Of a DNA stretch of 44,134 nucleotides, positions 1 through 7,959 are shown piece after piece. The translations under genes were made by a program, and so were the position numbers. Numbering within the stretch: position 1 is the stretch's first letter; every line of letters starts with the position of its first letter. The notes beneath the pieces were generated by a model. That model was not told the DNA's origin. It saw only the letters and a list, made by a program, of their open reading frames with translations, and ran no database searches. This DNA comes from Bacteroidales bacterium (GTDB lineage Bacteria > Bacteroidota > Bacteroidia > Bacteroidales > UBA932), in the NCBI GenBank assembly GCA_017962025.1, contig JAGCWD010000088.1, positions 1-44,134 of the forward strand. The letters are read 5' to 3'.

Positions 1-423
1 GAAAGACCCGAGCTGGAGGACACTGCTGCCCAGTGGTTTCACAGCAAATGGAGTGCACCCAAGGAAGCCTATCTTGAATGTATGGACAGATATCTGGACC
101 ATCAGACAGAACTTGGATTGTATCTATGTCTGGACAGCGACAGAATCATTGGCGGATTGGGTGTGATCGAAAATGATTTCCATGATAGGAAAGACTTGAC
201 GCCCAACATCTGTGCAGTGTTCACGGAACCGGATTTCCGTTGCCGGGGGATAGCAGGCCGGCTTCTTAATATGGCAGTGGATGACCTCCGGTCAAGAGGA
301 ATCTCACCAGTATATCTTCTTACGGACCACACCGGCTTTTATGAACGATACGGCTGGGAATTCCTTTGCATGGCTCAGGGTGACGGAGACTCCTGTCTTT
401 CCAGGATGTATATTCACTATTGA
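1..423 (+). CDS. GNAT family N-acetyltransferase (5' end outside window)
   Basis: The frame is open from the first base of the window, so the gene is cut at its N-terminus; 140 codons are visible and it ends with TGA at 421-423. The visible part has the GNAT core: a beta strand with IIGGLGVI, then the acetyl-CoA binding motif A (FTEPDFRCRGIAGRLL, the R-x-x-G-x-A/G pyrophosphate loop), and the C-terminal F-Y-E-R-Y-G-W-E strand typical of this fold. It should transfer an acetyl group from acetyl-CoA to an amine, but the substrate cannot be read from the sequence. The Met at 82 is internal to the domain and is probably not the start. It is the first of several GNAT domains in the left 6.5 kb. 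Confidence 0.85.
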   Translation, partial: ERPELEDTAAQWFHSKWSAPKEAYLECMDRYLDHQTELGLYLCLDSDRIIGGLGVIENDFHDRKDLTPNICAVFTEPDFRCRGIAGRLLNMAVDDLRSRGISPVYLLTDHTGFYERYGWEFLCMAQGDGDSCLSRMYIHY

Positions 424-508
424 TGTACGCACTATGATTGTATCGAATTGAGTTTTATGGCTTGTAATTCAGACTTTGTTCAATACATCATCGACTAGTG
501 TTCAGGCG

Positions 509-538
509 TTGGAGATATGGCGGAATGTGGCTACCTTC
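509..538 (+). promoter_or_regulatory. Bacteroidota-type promoter, copy A of a conserved 30-bp element
   Basis: A -33 TTGG at 509-512 is followed, 20 nt after the TTG, by a -7 box TACCTTCG at 532-539. The spacer (GATATGGCGGAATGTGGC part) is nearly identical to spacers upstream of the genes at 5285 and 9828. The ATG of the next gene lies only 4 nt after the -7 box, so the mRNA would have almost no leader. Confidence 0.7.
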
Positions 539-543
539 GGTCC

Positions 544-1023
544 ATGAAGAAAATCGTAATCCGCGAAATAGAGCCGGAGGAGATTCCCCTGCTGAATGAC
601 TTCCTGTATGAGGCCATCTTTCTCCCGGAAGGAATACCCGCACCACCCAGGTCCATTATCGAAAAGGAGGACTTGCAGGTATATGTCAGGGGCTTCGGAA
701 AGGAGGCGGATGACCGCTGCCTGGTGGCGGAGGTCGGCAGGGAAATCATCGGAGCCGTGTGGACACGGGTCATGAACGATTATGGACATATCGCCGACGG
801 CATCCCGTCATTGGCTATCTCCCTCTATAAGGATTATCGCAATCAAGGTATCGGAACGGAGCTGCTCCGGGAGATGCTTCATCTGTTGCGGCGGGACGGT
901 TACCCACAGGTTTCCCTGTCGGTCCAAAAGGCGAATTACGCCTTCCGAATGTATCAGAAGGCTGGATTCGAAGTGTTGAAAGAAACCGAGGAGGAGTATT
1001 TGATGGTCTGCGAACTGCAATAA
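544..1023 (+). CDS. GNAT family N-acetyltransferase
   Basis: This 159-residue single-domain acetyltransferase has a full-length GNAT fold: an N-terminal MKKIVIREIEPEE strand-helix, a central EIIGAVWTRV strand, and motif A LYKDYRNQGIGTELL (Q-G-I-G, the acetyl-CoA pyrophosphate loop). The C-terminal half has SLSVQKAN--AFRMYQKAGFE, the motif B region common in RimI-like enzymes. The ATG at 544 was chosen over the in-frame ATG at 517 because 517 lies inside the promoter spacer (509-538) and the added residues are not part of the fold. The substrate is unknown. The gene stands alone between its own promoter and that of the GH89 gene. Confidence 0.88.
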   Translation: MKKIVIREIEPEEIPLLNDFLYEAIFLPEGIPAPPRSIIEKEDLQVYVRGFGKEADDRCLVAEVGREIIGAVWTRVMNDYGHIADGIPSLAISLYKDYRNQGIGTELLREMLHLLRRDGYPQVSLSVQKANYAFRMYQKAGFEVLKETEEEYLMVCELQ

Positions 1024-1061
1024 CTCATCGATAAACAGTTGTACCCTCAGAAGTACGGTCA

Positions 1062-1091
1062 TTGAAAATCAACAGCAAAACAGTATCTTTG
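1062..1091 (+). promoter_or_regulatory. Bacteroidota-type promoter of the GH89 gene
   Basis: TTG at 1062-1064 and a perfect -7 box TATCTTTG at 1084-1091 are separated by 19 nt. The lipoprotein start ATG (1095) is 3 nt past the -7 box, which implies a leaderless or near-leaderless transcript. Confidence 0.8.
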
Positions 1092-1094
1092 TGT

Positions 1095-3245
1095 ATGAAA
1101 AAGATATGTCTGTTTGTCCTGCTTCTGATGGTGCTTTCTGCCTGCAGGAGCGACGATGAAAAAGCAGTAGTGGCGCTGGCCCGCCGCGTGATGGGGCCGC
1201 AAGCCCGTGAGATTGTTTTCGAACAGGTATATGCCCCCGAGGACTGCTACGAGTTACGCCAGAAAGGGAATAAAGTCCTCATTCGGGGGAACAACGCCAA
1301 TTCCATGGCCGTTGGCCTAAACCGCTATATTCAGGAGTATTGCCTTGCCGATGTGAGCTGGTACCATTACAATCCGGTGGAACTGCCTCCCGTGCTACCT
1401 TCCGTGCCGGAACCGGTGACTGGCAAGGCGGAGATTCCAATCCGCTTTTTCATGAACTACTGTACGCTGGGCTACACCATGCCCTGGTGGAAGTGGGAAG
1501 AATGGGAGCGCTTCATTGACTGGATGGCACTGAACGGGGTGAATATGCCTCTGGCCATCACGGGAGAGGAAGCCGTCTGGCAGAAAGTCTGGCGTAAATA
1601 CGGCCTCACTGACGAGCAGATTCGCGCTTTCTTTACAGGACCTGCCCATCTGCCTTGGCAGCGTATGTGCAACGTAGACCGCTGGCAGGGACCGCTTCCC
1701 CAGAGCTGGATCGACGGCCAGGCAGAGCTACAAAATCGAATTTTGAAACGTGAACGCGAGCTGAACATGAAGCCCGTGTTGCCGGCCTTTTCCGGTCATA
1801 TTCCGCGGGAACTCGCCGGTGTGGTGGAGCAGCCCCTGGACACCTCTCAGGTTGCCCGCTGGGGGAATTTCTCCAATGATCGCCGTTGTACCTTCCTCAA
1901 TCCCACTGATCCCATATTCAGCCGTATCCAGAAGGATTTCCTGGAGGAGCAGACTCGTATGTACGGCACTTCGCACATCTACGGACTGGACTCTTTCAAC
2001 GAAGTGGCGCCTCCTTCATGGGAGCCGGACACTCTGGCCATGCTGTCAAAGGGCATCTATGAATCCCTTGCTGCAGTAGATCCGGATGCCGTTTGGCTTC
2101 AGATGGGTTGGCTGTTCCTTAGCAAAAGCTGGACGCCGGAGCGCATCAAGGCCTATCTGGGTGCCGTGCCTCTGGGCCGGCTTATCCTGTTGGACTACGA
2201 AAGCGACTACGTGGAGATCTGGCGCAAGACGGAGCAGTTCTACGGACATGATTTCATCTGGTGTTACCTGGGCAACTTCGGTGGCATGACCTGCATTGAG
2301 GGTGACTATCACCTTAACGCGGACCGGATAGCCGCCACCAGGGCCGAAGGAGGTCCCGGGTTCGTGGGCATCGGTTCCACACTGGAGGGCTTCGGCGTCA
2401 ACGAACCCATTTATCAGGCACTGCTGGACCAGGCGTGGAGCAACCGCCGTCCGGTTGAGGTCTATATCGACAACATTGCTGACCGCCGCCTGGGTCGTCC
2501 GGACTCCACGTACCGGGCCTACTGGCACAAAATCGTGAATGAGGTGAGCATCACCCACACGAGCACCTCTTCCTCGGACATTGTCTGTGCCCACCCCAAC
2601 CTGGAGGGTATCTGGAACTGGACCACGGAAATCAAACGGGCTTATAATCCTGCCGACCTTGAAGACGCCCTGGCCATGCTGGAGACGGTGAGTGGGACTT
2701 CTGATGCTTTCTGCTTCGATCTTGCTAACGCACGTCGGCAGGTGCTGGTGGACAGAGCCCAACCAGTGCGCGACCGCTTTACCACCGCCTATTACACCGG
2801 TGACCGGGAGGGAATGACAGCGGCCAGAGACCATTTTCTTTCTATCTGTGACTCACTTGTGGCCGTGCTTAAAACCCGAGCGGAGTTCTCATTGGAAAAA
2901 TGGATTTCAACCGCCCGCGCCTGGGGTAGTACACCTCAGGAAAAAGATTATTTCGAGCGGAACGCCCGCACCATCATCACGGTCTGGGGAGACTCCTATT
3001 ACCTTTCAGACTATGCCAACCGGGACTGGGACGGCCTAGTGGAGACATTCTACAAACCACGTTGGGAGATGTTCTTCAAAGCGGTGCTGGACGCGTTCGA
3101 TGCGGGAGAACCCTTCGTAAACATGCAGTCCCAGAGGAAACGCACGCCGGCGCAGGAGGCCTGCCTGCGTGGCATGGCATTAGATGAAGCTATCTGGAAC
3201 TTCGAGTGCCGCTGGGCAGGAATTTCGGAAGCAGACGTTCACTGA
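1095..3245 (+). CDS. GH89 alpha-N-acetylglucosaminidase, lipoprotein
   Basis: This 716-residue secreted enzyme removes terminal alpha-linked N-acetylglucosamine, as found on mucin O-glycans and heparan-type chains. It starts with a lipoprotein signal (MKKICLFVLLLMVLSAC, lipobox L-S-A-C). A small N-terminal alpha/beta domain follows, then the catalytic barrel with GH89 signatures (ALNGVNMPLAITGEEAVW, FTGPAHLPWQRM) and a helical C-terminal domain. By homology with human NAGLU (E316, E446) the catalytic pair is E303 in DSFNEVAPP and E431 in GSTLEGFGVNE; the spacing of 128 residues matches. The start at 1095 gives a clean signal peptide; an in-frame ATG at 1062 lies within the promoter. The mature protein should be anchored in a cell envelope membrane. 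Confidence 0.95.
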   Translation: MKKICLFVLLLMVLSACRSDDEKAVVALARRVMGPQAREIVFEQVYAPEDCYELRQKGNKVLIRGNNANSMAVGLNRYIQEYCLADVSWYHYNPVELPPVLPSVPEPVTGKAEIPIRFFMNYCTLGYTMPWWKWEEWERFIDWMALNGVNMPLAITGEEAVWQKVWRKYGLTDEQIRAFFTGPAHLPWQRMCNVDRWQGPLPQSWIDGQAELQNRILKRERELNMKPVLPAFSGHIPRELAGVVEQPLDTSQVARWGNFSNDRRCTFLNPTDPIFSRIQKDFLEEQTRMYGTSHIYGLDSFNEVAPPSWEPDTLAMLSKGIYESLAAVDPDAVWLQMGWLFLSKSWTPERIKAYLGAVPLGRLILLDYESDYVEIWRKTEQFYGHDFIWCYLGNFGGMTCIEGDYHLNADRIAATRAEGGPGFVGIGSTLEGFGVNEPIYQALLDQAWSNRRPVEVYIDNIADRRLGRPDSTYRAYWHKIVNEVSITHTSTSSSDIVCAHPNLEGIWNWTTEIKRAYNPADLEDALAMLETVSGTSDAFCFDLANARRQVLVDRAQPVRDRFTTAYYTGDREGMTAARDHFLSICDSLVAVLKTRAEFSLEKWISTARAWGSTPQEKDYFERNARTIITVWGDSYYLSDYANRDWDGLVETFYKPRWEMFFKAVLDAFDAGEPFVNMQSQRKRTPAQEACLRGMALDEAIWNFECRWAGISEADVH

Positions 3246-3267
3246 ACATTGATAAATTGATATTCAT

Positions 3268-4053
3268 ATGGTTCCTGTGGGTTCGCTCATAATGATGGCC
3301 GCCAATGCTGTTTTGGGCATTGTCATTCCCATCTGCCTGTCCGTCTATTTGGTGCGTAAGCATCATGCCAGGCTGTCTACCATTCTCATTGGTGCCGGGA
3401 CATTCATCTTTTTTGCCCTGGTTCTGGAAAGCATCATGCACCAATTGGTCCTTAAAGGGCCACATGGAGCATCAATTTTGGACAATACGCTCAGATATGC
3501 CATTTATGGTGGTTTGGCTGCCGGTGTATTTGAAGAAACCGGCCGTTTCATCTCCATGAAGTTCCTGATGAAAAAGGAACCATCTACACCGCTTCCTGGT
3601 GTGGCTTACGGTATCGGGCATGGAGGTGTGGAAATGCTTATACTCTTCGGCATAACCATGATTAACAATCTGGCAATCTCGGTTTTAATCAATTCCGGGC
3701 AGACTGATGTCCTCTTTTCCAAGGTTCCGGATGATGCCGTTGCACAGTTACAGGCACAACTGGATCAGTTACAGACGATCGGTGCCGGGACCTTCCTTAT
3801 CGGTCTTTGGGAGCGTTTTTCCGCCCTTGTACTTCACTTGGGTCTTTCCATGCTGGTTTGGGTAGCAGTCCGTAAAGGCGGCAAATGGTTGTGGCTGTTC
3901 CCCACTGCCATCGTCCTCCATGCTATTGTCGATGCCGGAGCCGTGCTGCTCCATAAGTCAGCCGGAATGGTTCCGCTTGAGCTCATCGTCTCAGCAGAAG
4001 CCATTGCCGTCGCCGCTATGGGTTATATGCTTGCTAAGAAATTAATAAATTAA
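3268..4053 (+). CDS. YhfC family intramembrane metalloprotease
   Basis: This is a 261-residue polytopic membrane protein with about seven hydrophobic segments. It carries the pattern of the YhfC/DUF2324 family, distant relatives of CPBP proteases: F-E-E-T-G-R-F in the third segment, YGIGHGGVEM in the next, and LHAIVDAG near the C-terminus, which together supply the Glu and His residues expected to bind a metal in the membrane. The substrate is unknown; relatives are linked to peptide or bacteriocin handling, but nothing here tests that. It begins 22 nt after the GH89 stop and ends 25 nt before the phosphoesterase gene, so the three may be read together. The family is far more common in Firmicutes, which hints at transfer. 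Confidence 0.82.
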   Translation: MVPVGSLIMMAANAVLGIVIPICLSVYLVRKHHARLSTILIGAGTFIFFALVLESIMHQLVLKGPHGASILDNTLRYAIYGGLAAGVFEETGRFISMKFLMKKEPSTPLPGVAYGIGHGGVEMLILFGITMINNLAISVLINSGQTDVLFSKVPDDAVAQLQAQLDQLQTIGAGTFLIGLWERFSALVLHLGLSMLVWVAVRKGGKWLWLFPTAIVLHAIVDAGAVLLHKSAGMVPLELIVSAEAIAVAAMGYMLAKKLIN

Positions 4054-4078
4054 TGCTCGACTGGGAACTTGATGATAT

Positions 4079-5194
4079 ATGGGCGCATTATTGTTTTTCA
4101 TGAAAATAGCACTGGCCTTCGCTGTGCTTTTTGTGATACAGATACCTCTGAGAAGGACAGGAAACAGGCTGCTGCCTGCGGCAGTTTTCATATTGAAACT
4201 GCTTCTTGTACCGGCGGTCGCTCTTCTGTTTGTAGCAATTGAATCAGGTCCAACATATCGGTATGGTGATCTGTTATGTGCGGCTTATGTGGCTCTTATC
4301 GGAGATACTGCTGCCGATGCTATAGGGTTTCTGTCCCGTTGTATTCACAGGAACAAAAAGGATAAAGGCAGGCGTAGACGTAATCAGAAAACGATTGCTG
4401 TCCTTGGCTTTGCCTTTTGCTTTGCTCTGTCAGCTTACGGATACATGAATTCCCAGCGGTTCGTGAGAAACGTGCACGAGTGGAATGCAGACGGACTGAA
4501 GCAGAAGCATACTTTTGCATTCGTATCAGATATTCATGCGGGTTCAGCCCAGCCGGTGGAAAAGTTACACGAACTCTGCCGCCAGATAAACGAGTCAAAG
4601 CCTGAATTCGTTATTCTCGGAGGCGATGTGACCGATGAGTTCACGACGCTTGAAGATATGGAATCGATATATGAAATCCTTTCAGAAATCGAAGCGCCGG
4701 TTTACTTTATTTATGGTAATCACGAAAGACAGCCGGGCTCGGGATACTTAGGCGGACGTACATACAGTGATAAACAGCTTGCTGAAGCGGTACTAGGTGC
4801 TGGTATGACTATATTGCAGGATGAGTATGTGAAGATATCAGATGATCTGATGCTGCTTGGCAGAGAGGACCTCAGTATGGAAGGAACCAGGAAAGACTGG
4901 TCAGACCTGCTTGTTCAGGACATCGGCAAATGCGCCCTGGTTGTTGCAGATCATTCTCCGTATGACAATGATCAGCTTCTTGAAGAGAAATCCGCACTGC
5001 AGATTTCAGGACATACTCACGCGGGACAGTTGTGGCCGCTCCAGACTGTTTACAGATTACTTGGATATCAAGCATACGGTGAGTTTGGTTACCCAGGAAC
5101 ACTGCTTTATGTGAGCGCCGGAGCGAGCGTCTGGAAAACGCCGCTGAGGACGGAGGAACGCTGTGAGTGGGATCTTATAACACTTAAGCCATAA
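4079..5194 (+). CDS. membrane-anchored calcineurin-like metallophosphoesterase
   Basis: This protein is 371 residues long. Three or four hydrophobic segments lie in the first ~130 residues, then a soluble phosphoesterase domain with all metal-binding motifs: FVSDIHAG (D-x-H), GGDVTDE (G-D-x-x-D), YGNHE (G-N-H-E), VVADHSP and SGHTHAGQLWP (G-H-x-H). Such proteins (YkuE/YaeI-like) hydrolyse phosphoesters, often lipid-linked, at the membrane face; the exact substrate is not readable. The start ATG at 4079 could instead be 4100, which would shorten the N-terminus by seven residues. By eye, codons here are more A/T-ended than in the flanking genes, and this arrangement is common in Firmicutes, so the gene may have been acquired with the YhfC gene. 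Confidence 0.88.
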   Translation: MGALLFFMKIALAFAVLFVIQIPLRRTGNRLLPAAVFILKLLLVPAVALLFVAIESGPTYRYGDLLCAAYVALIGDTAADAIGFLSRCIHRNKKDKGRRRRNQKTIAVLGFAFCFALSAYGYMNSQRFVRNVHEWNADGLKQKHTFAFVSDIHAGSAQPVEKLHELCRQINESKPEFVILGGDVTDEFTTLEDMESIYEILSEIEAPVYFIYGNHERQPGSGYLGGRTYSDKQLAEAVLGAGMTILQDEYVKISDDLMLLGREDLSMEGTRKDWSDLLVQDIGKCALVVADHSPYDNDQLLEEKSALQISGHTHAGQLWPLQTVYRLLGYQAYGEFGYPGTLLYVSAGASVWKTPLRTEERCEWDLITLKP

Positions 5195-5212
5195 CGATTC
5201 GGCCTGCTTTTT

Positions 5213-5242
5213 TTGGCGTAATGGCGGAAAGTGGGTATTTTC
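5213..5242 (+). promoter_or_regulatory. Bacteroidota-type promoter, copy B of a conserved 30-bp element
   Basis: TTGG at 5213-5216 and the -7 box TATTTTCA at 5236-5243 have 20 nt between TTG and TA. The spacer contains ATGGCGGAAAGTGGG, matching copies A (509) and C (9791). The downstream ATG is at 5285, giving a leader of roughly 35-40 nt, unlike the other two copies. Confidence 0.65.
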
Positions 5243-5284
5243 ACAGCGCGAGGAGCCGATATCCGATATCTACTGATAACCACA

Positions 5285-6442
5285 ATGAAGATCAGACTTG
5301 AAATACCCGCCGATTACCGCGAGGTGGAAAACCTTACCCGTGAGGCTTTTTGGAATGTGTATCGCCCTGGTTGCACGGAGCATTTTGTCTTGCATTGTTA
5401 CCGGAACAATCCGGATTTTATTCCTGAGTTGGATTTCGTGATGGAAGAAGATGGCCGCATTATCGGCCACGTGATGTTCTCCAAAGCCGAGTTGGATCTT
5501 CCGGATGGCTCTGCCAGACAGTCTTGGACCTTCGGCCCCATCAGCATCCATCCTGACTTCAAACGGAAGGGCTATGGGATCCAGTTACTGGACTATGCGT
5601 TGGACAAGGCCCGTGAGATGGGCATTGGCTTCCTGTGCATGGAGGGCAATATCGACTTCTACAAGCATGCAGGTTTTGACTTGGCAAGCAAAAAGAACAT
5701 TCACTATCACGACTTTCCCAAAGAAGATGTAGTTCCATTCTTCCTGGCCCAGGAACTCATTCCTGGGTGGCTCAAGTCCAATGGAATAGAAGAAGCGACC
5801 TATTGTCCTCCCAAGGGCTATTTCGTTGCTGATGAGGATCCGGAAGCGTTTGAGAAATACGAAGCCACTTTCCCTAAGAAGGAAAAGCTCCGTCTTCCCG
5901 GGCAATTGGGGTATGACGGCATCATCTTGGAATCGGGCAGAATAGTGCTCCGCCCATGGCGGGAAAATGATGCTACTGCCCTTTATAAATATGCTTCCGA
6001 CCCGGAGGTAGGGCCCCGTGCAGGCTGGCCGCCCCATAAATCAATTAAAGAAAGCCTTGAAATCATCCGGACAGTTTTCCATAGTGACACGACTTGGGCG
6101 ATAGTGCTTAAGGAGACGGGCGAACCTGGCGGCGCTATGGGGTATATCAACTCTGATGGCAACCATCATCCTTCGAGGGCAGGTGAGCCGCTTGTGGGTG
6201 ATTGGGTAGGTAAGCCGTGTTGGAACAAAGGCATCTGCACGGAGGCTTTGCAACTGATGCTCGACCATATCAGGGAAACTACGGATATCAGGTCACTGAT
6301 AGGCAGTCATTTTATCGACAATCCGGCAAGCGGCCGGGTCATGGAGAAATGCGGATTCGTCCCTACCGGCGAAACTTGTGTTGACGAAACCCTGGCCGGC
6401 TCCGACAGTCCTATGCGGGTTCTGAGATTGGAAATATTATGA
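5285..6442 (+). CDS. double-domain GNAT acetyltransferase (YhbS-like + RimJ/RimL-like)
   Basis: This 385-residue protein is made of two complete and different GNAT domains. Domain 1 (about residues 1-170) has IIGHVMFSKAEL and motif A FKRKGYGIQLL, then FYKHAGFD, as in YhbS-type enzymes. Domain 2 (about 215-385) starts with SGRIVLRPWRENDA, the usual RimJ/RimL opening, and has GDWVGKPCWNKGICTEAL (the G-x-G loop) and NPASGRVMEKCGFV. Fused this way the protein may acetylate two substrates or act as a pseudo-dimer. The ATG at 5285 is preferred to 5231, which lies in the promoter. Its TGA overlaps the next start (ATGATG at 6439), showing translational coupling to the DUF3667 gene. Confidence 0.88.
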   Translation: MKIRLEIPADYREVENLTREAFWNVYRPGCTEHFVLHCYRNNPDFIPELDFVMEEDGRIIGHVMFSKAELDLPDGSARQSWTFGPISIHPDFKRKGYGIQLLDYALDKAREMGIGFLCMEGNIDFYKHAGFDLASKKNIHYHDFPKEDVVPFFLAQELIPGWLKSNGIEEATYCPPKGYFVADEDPEAFEKYEATFPKKEKLRLPGQLGYDGIILESGRIVLRPWRENDATALYKYASDPEVGPRAGWPPHKSIKESLEIIRTVFHSDTTWAIVLKETGEPGGAMGYINSDGNHHPSRAGEPLVGDWVGKPCWNKGICTEALQLMLDHIRETTDIRSLIGSHFIDNPASGRVMEKCGFVPTGETCVDETLAGSDSPMRVLRLEIL

Positions 6443-7335
6443 TGAGTCTTAAAGAACTATACCGGCGTTTCCGCGTCTGGCAAGTTGAGCCGTTTCAATA
6501 CGAGGACACTGTAGAGCAACATGTCTGCGTCAACTGCGGCCGCTCTTACGAAGGAGATTTCTGTCCCGTCTGCGGTCAAAAGAACGATGAGGACCGTGTA
6601 AGTTGGAAATCTGTCGGTCAGGAGTTGATCAAGATCTGGGGCATGGAGTCCCGATCCCTTCTGTCATCTGTCCTCCAGCTCCTGGGACGTCCAGGCTATC
6701 TGATCGGCGATTACATCAGCGGCCGTCGACAGGTATGCTATTCTCCCGTGAGCATGCTCTTTGTGATGGCTGTGATCGTTACGGTGGTCCTGCAGTTGGC
6801 AGGAGTCAAGGTGGTCAATATGGACGCTGTGGAAACCACTGAATATGCCGCCATGGGCAAGGCCGCGGTTTGGATGGTAAATCACCTCGGTTGGGGTATG
6901 CTCATCATCACTGCTTTCTTGATCCTGCCAACCTGGCTCCTTTTCCGATATGCGCCCAGGCATAGCCACCATACCCTTCCGGAAGGAATCTATATCCAGC
7001 TTTTCATGAGTACGCTGGTACTGCTCATTTTCGTTCTCTCCCAGGCTTTTGCCGGATGGCTTTTGTGGCTGGTCCCCGTCTATTATTACATCGCTTTCCG
7101 TCAGTTGTTCGGATATGGGGTTTGGGGCACTTTCTGGCGCACTGCCCTGGCGTGGTCAATCAGCCCTGTCCTTGCCCTGCTTATCTCCATGGAGGTAATG
7201 TACCTGACGGGGCAGATACCTTCCGACGAGGACTCCGCTAAAACATATACCCTGGGTTTCTTCGCGCTGTTCATCATTTGCATGGGCATCCTCTATATCG
7301 GCTATCTGATCGGGAAGCGTACAAGACACAAGTGA
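6439..7335 (+). CDS. DUF3667 zinc-ribbon membrane protein
   Basis: This 298-residue protein has an N-terminal zinc ribbon with four cysteines (C30, C33, C42 and C45 in C-V-N-C...C-P-V-C) followed by a conserved amphipathic stretch (ISGRRQVCYSPVSMLFV) and about five transmembrane segments. This layout defines DUF3667, found almost only in Bacteroidota. No biochemical role is known to me. The start is 6439 or the adjacent ATG at 6442; both overlap the stop of the GNAT fusion gene, so the two are co-translated. The zinc ribbon should face the cytoplasm by the usual topology rules, which is inference. Confidence 0.85.
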   Translation: MMSLKELYRRFRVWQVEPFQYEDTVEQHVCVNCGRSYEGDFCPVCGQKNDEDRVSWKSVGQELIKIWGMESRSLLSSVLQLLGRPGYLIGDYISGRRQVCYSPVSMLFVMAVIVTVVLQLAGVKVVNMDAVETTEYAAMGKAAVWMVNHLGWGMLIITAFLILPTWLLFRYAPRHSHHTLPEGIYIQLFMSTLVLLIFVLSQAFAGWLLWLVPVYYYIAFRQLFGYGVWGTFWRTALAWSISPVLALLISMEVMYLTGQIPSDEDSAKTYTLGFFALFIICMGILYIGYLIGKRTRHK

Positions 7336-7398
7336 GAAAAGTATATTTATGGAACGATTGTTGAGGGAAACCTTAACTGGATCATAAATGACGTTATC

Positions 7399-7956
7399 AT
7401 GAAAAGAATCCTTATTGCGGCTCTTGCAGCTTGCGTTGTCATGTTTTCATCATGTGAAGCAGAGGGTATCCTCGAATCCGAAGATCAGGCCGAAGAACAG
7501 ACTGAAGAACAGGTTAAAGAACAGACTGAAGTGCAGGCCGGTGATCAGGTCGAAGAACAGTCCGAAGAGCAGACTGTATCAATATTTGGCATTTGGGCTC
7601 TGGATTCCAAGACCGAAGTTATCAAGGATTCCAAGGGCAATGATAAGAGCAATAAGGTTGACTATTCCAAATTCCATTTTTACCTTGCATTTGGCCAGCC
7701 ATATCTCGCTCTTGCAAAAAAAGGCAGTTTGTCGAACTTCGACCTTGATGACGTGGATGTCGACGGAACCCATTTTTCGTACGACACTTCCAAGAAGAAG
7801 ATTCGCTTCAATGATATTCTCTGGCTTTCCGAGGGTCTATTGTACCACATGCGCCTTTCCGGCACTTACGATGTCATCGAACTGTCAGAAAACAGGCTTG
7901 TCATCCAGCAGGAGGTTTTGGGAGTCAAGACCATTTTCTCCTATCACAGGAGATAA
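7399..7956 (+). CDS. hypothetical lipoprotein with Glu/Gln-rich repeat and lipocalin-like C-terminus
   Basis: The gene encodes 185 residues. The signal MKRILIAALAACVVMFSSC ends in a lipobox cysteine. Residues ~28-59 are an acidic repeat of the units E-E-Q-T, K-E-Q-T and E-E-Q-V, probably an unstructured tether. The C-terminal 125 residues (from SIFGIWALDSK) look like a small beta-barrel: G-x-W near the start and alternating strands ending in a basic strand, as in lipocalin-like domains of Bacteroidota lipoproteins. I do not recognise a specific family. It ends 3 nt before the convergent gene at 7960. The coding repeat is listed separately at 7482-7573. Confidence 0.7.
   Translation: MKRILIAALAACVVMFSSCEAEGILESEDQAEEQTEEQVKEQTEVQAGDQVEEQSEEQTVSIFGIWALDSKTEVIKDSKGNDKSNKVDYSKFHFYLAFGQPYLALAKKGSLSNFDLDDVDVDGTHFSYDTSKKKIRFNDILWLSEGLLYHMRLSGTYDVIELSENRLVIQQEVLGVKTIFSYHRR
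7482..7573 (+). repeat. degenerate in-frame tandem repeat encoding E-E-Q-T/V units
   Basis: About seven imperfect 12-nt units built around GAAGAACAGACT and GAAGAACAGGTT encode the acidic linker of the lipoprotein. Such tracts can expand or contract by slippage without shifting the frame, because each unit is a multiple of 3 nt. Confidence 0.7.
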
Positions 7957-7959
7957 TGG

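Noticed and set aside
2046-2834. Long open frame (262 codons) on the minus strand inside the GH89 gene
   Set aside because: It is fully antisense to conserved GH89 sequence, has no family features and arises from GC-rich third positions.
7482-7573. Possible CRISPR-like repeat
   Set aside because: Units are 12 nt, imperfect, without spacers and in frame with a lipoprotein; no cas genes are present.
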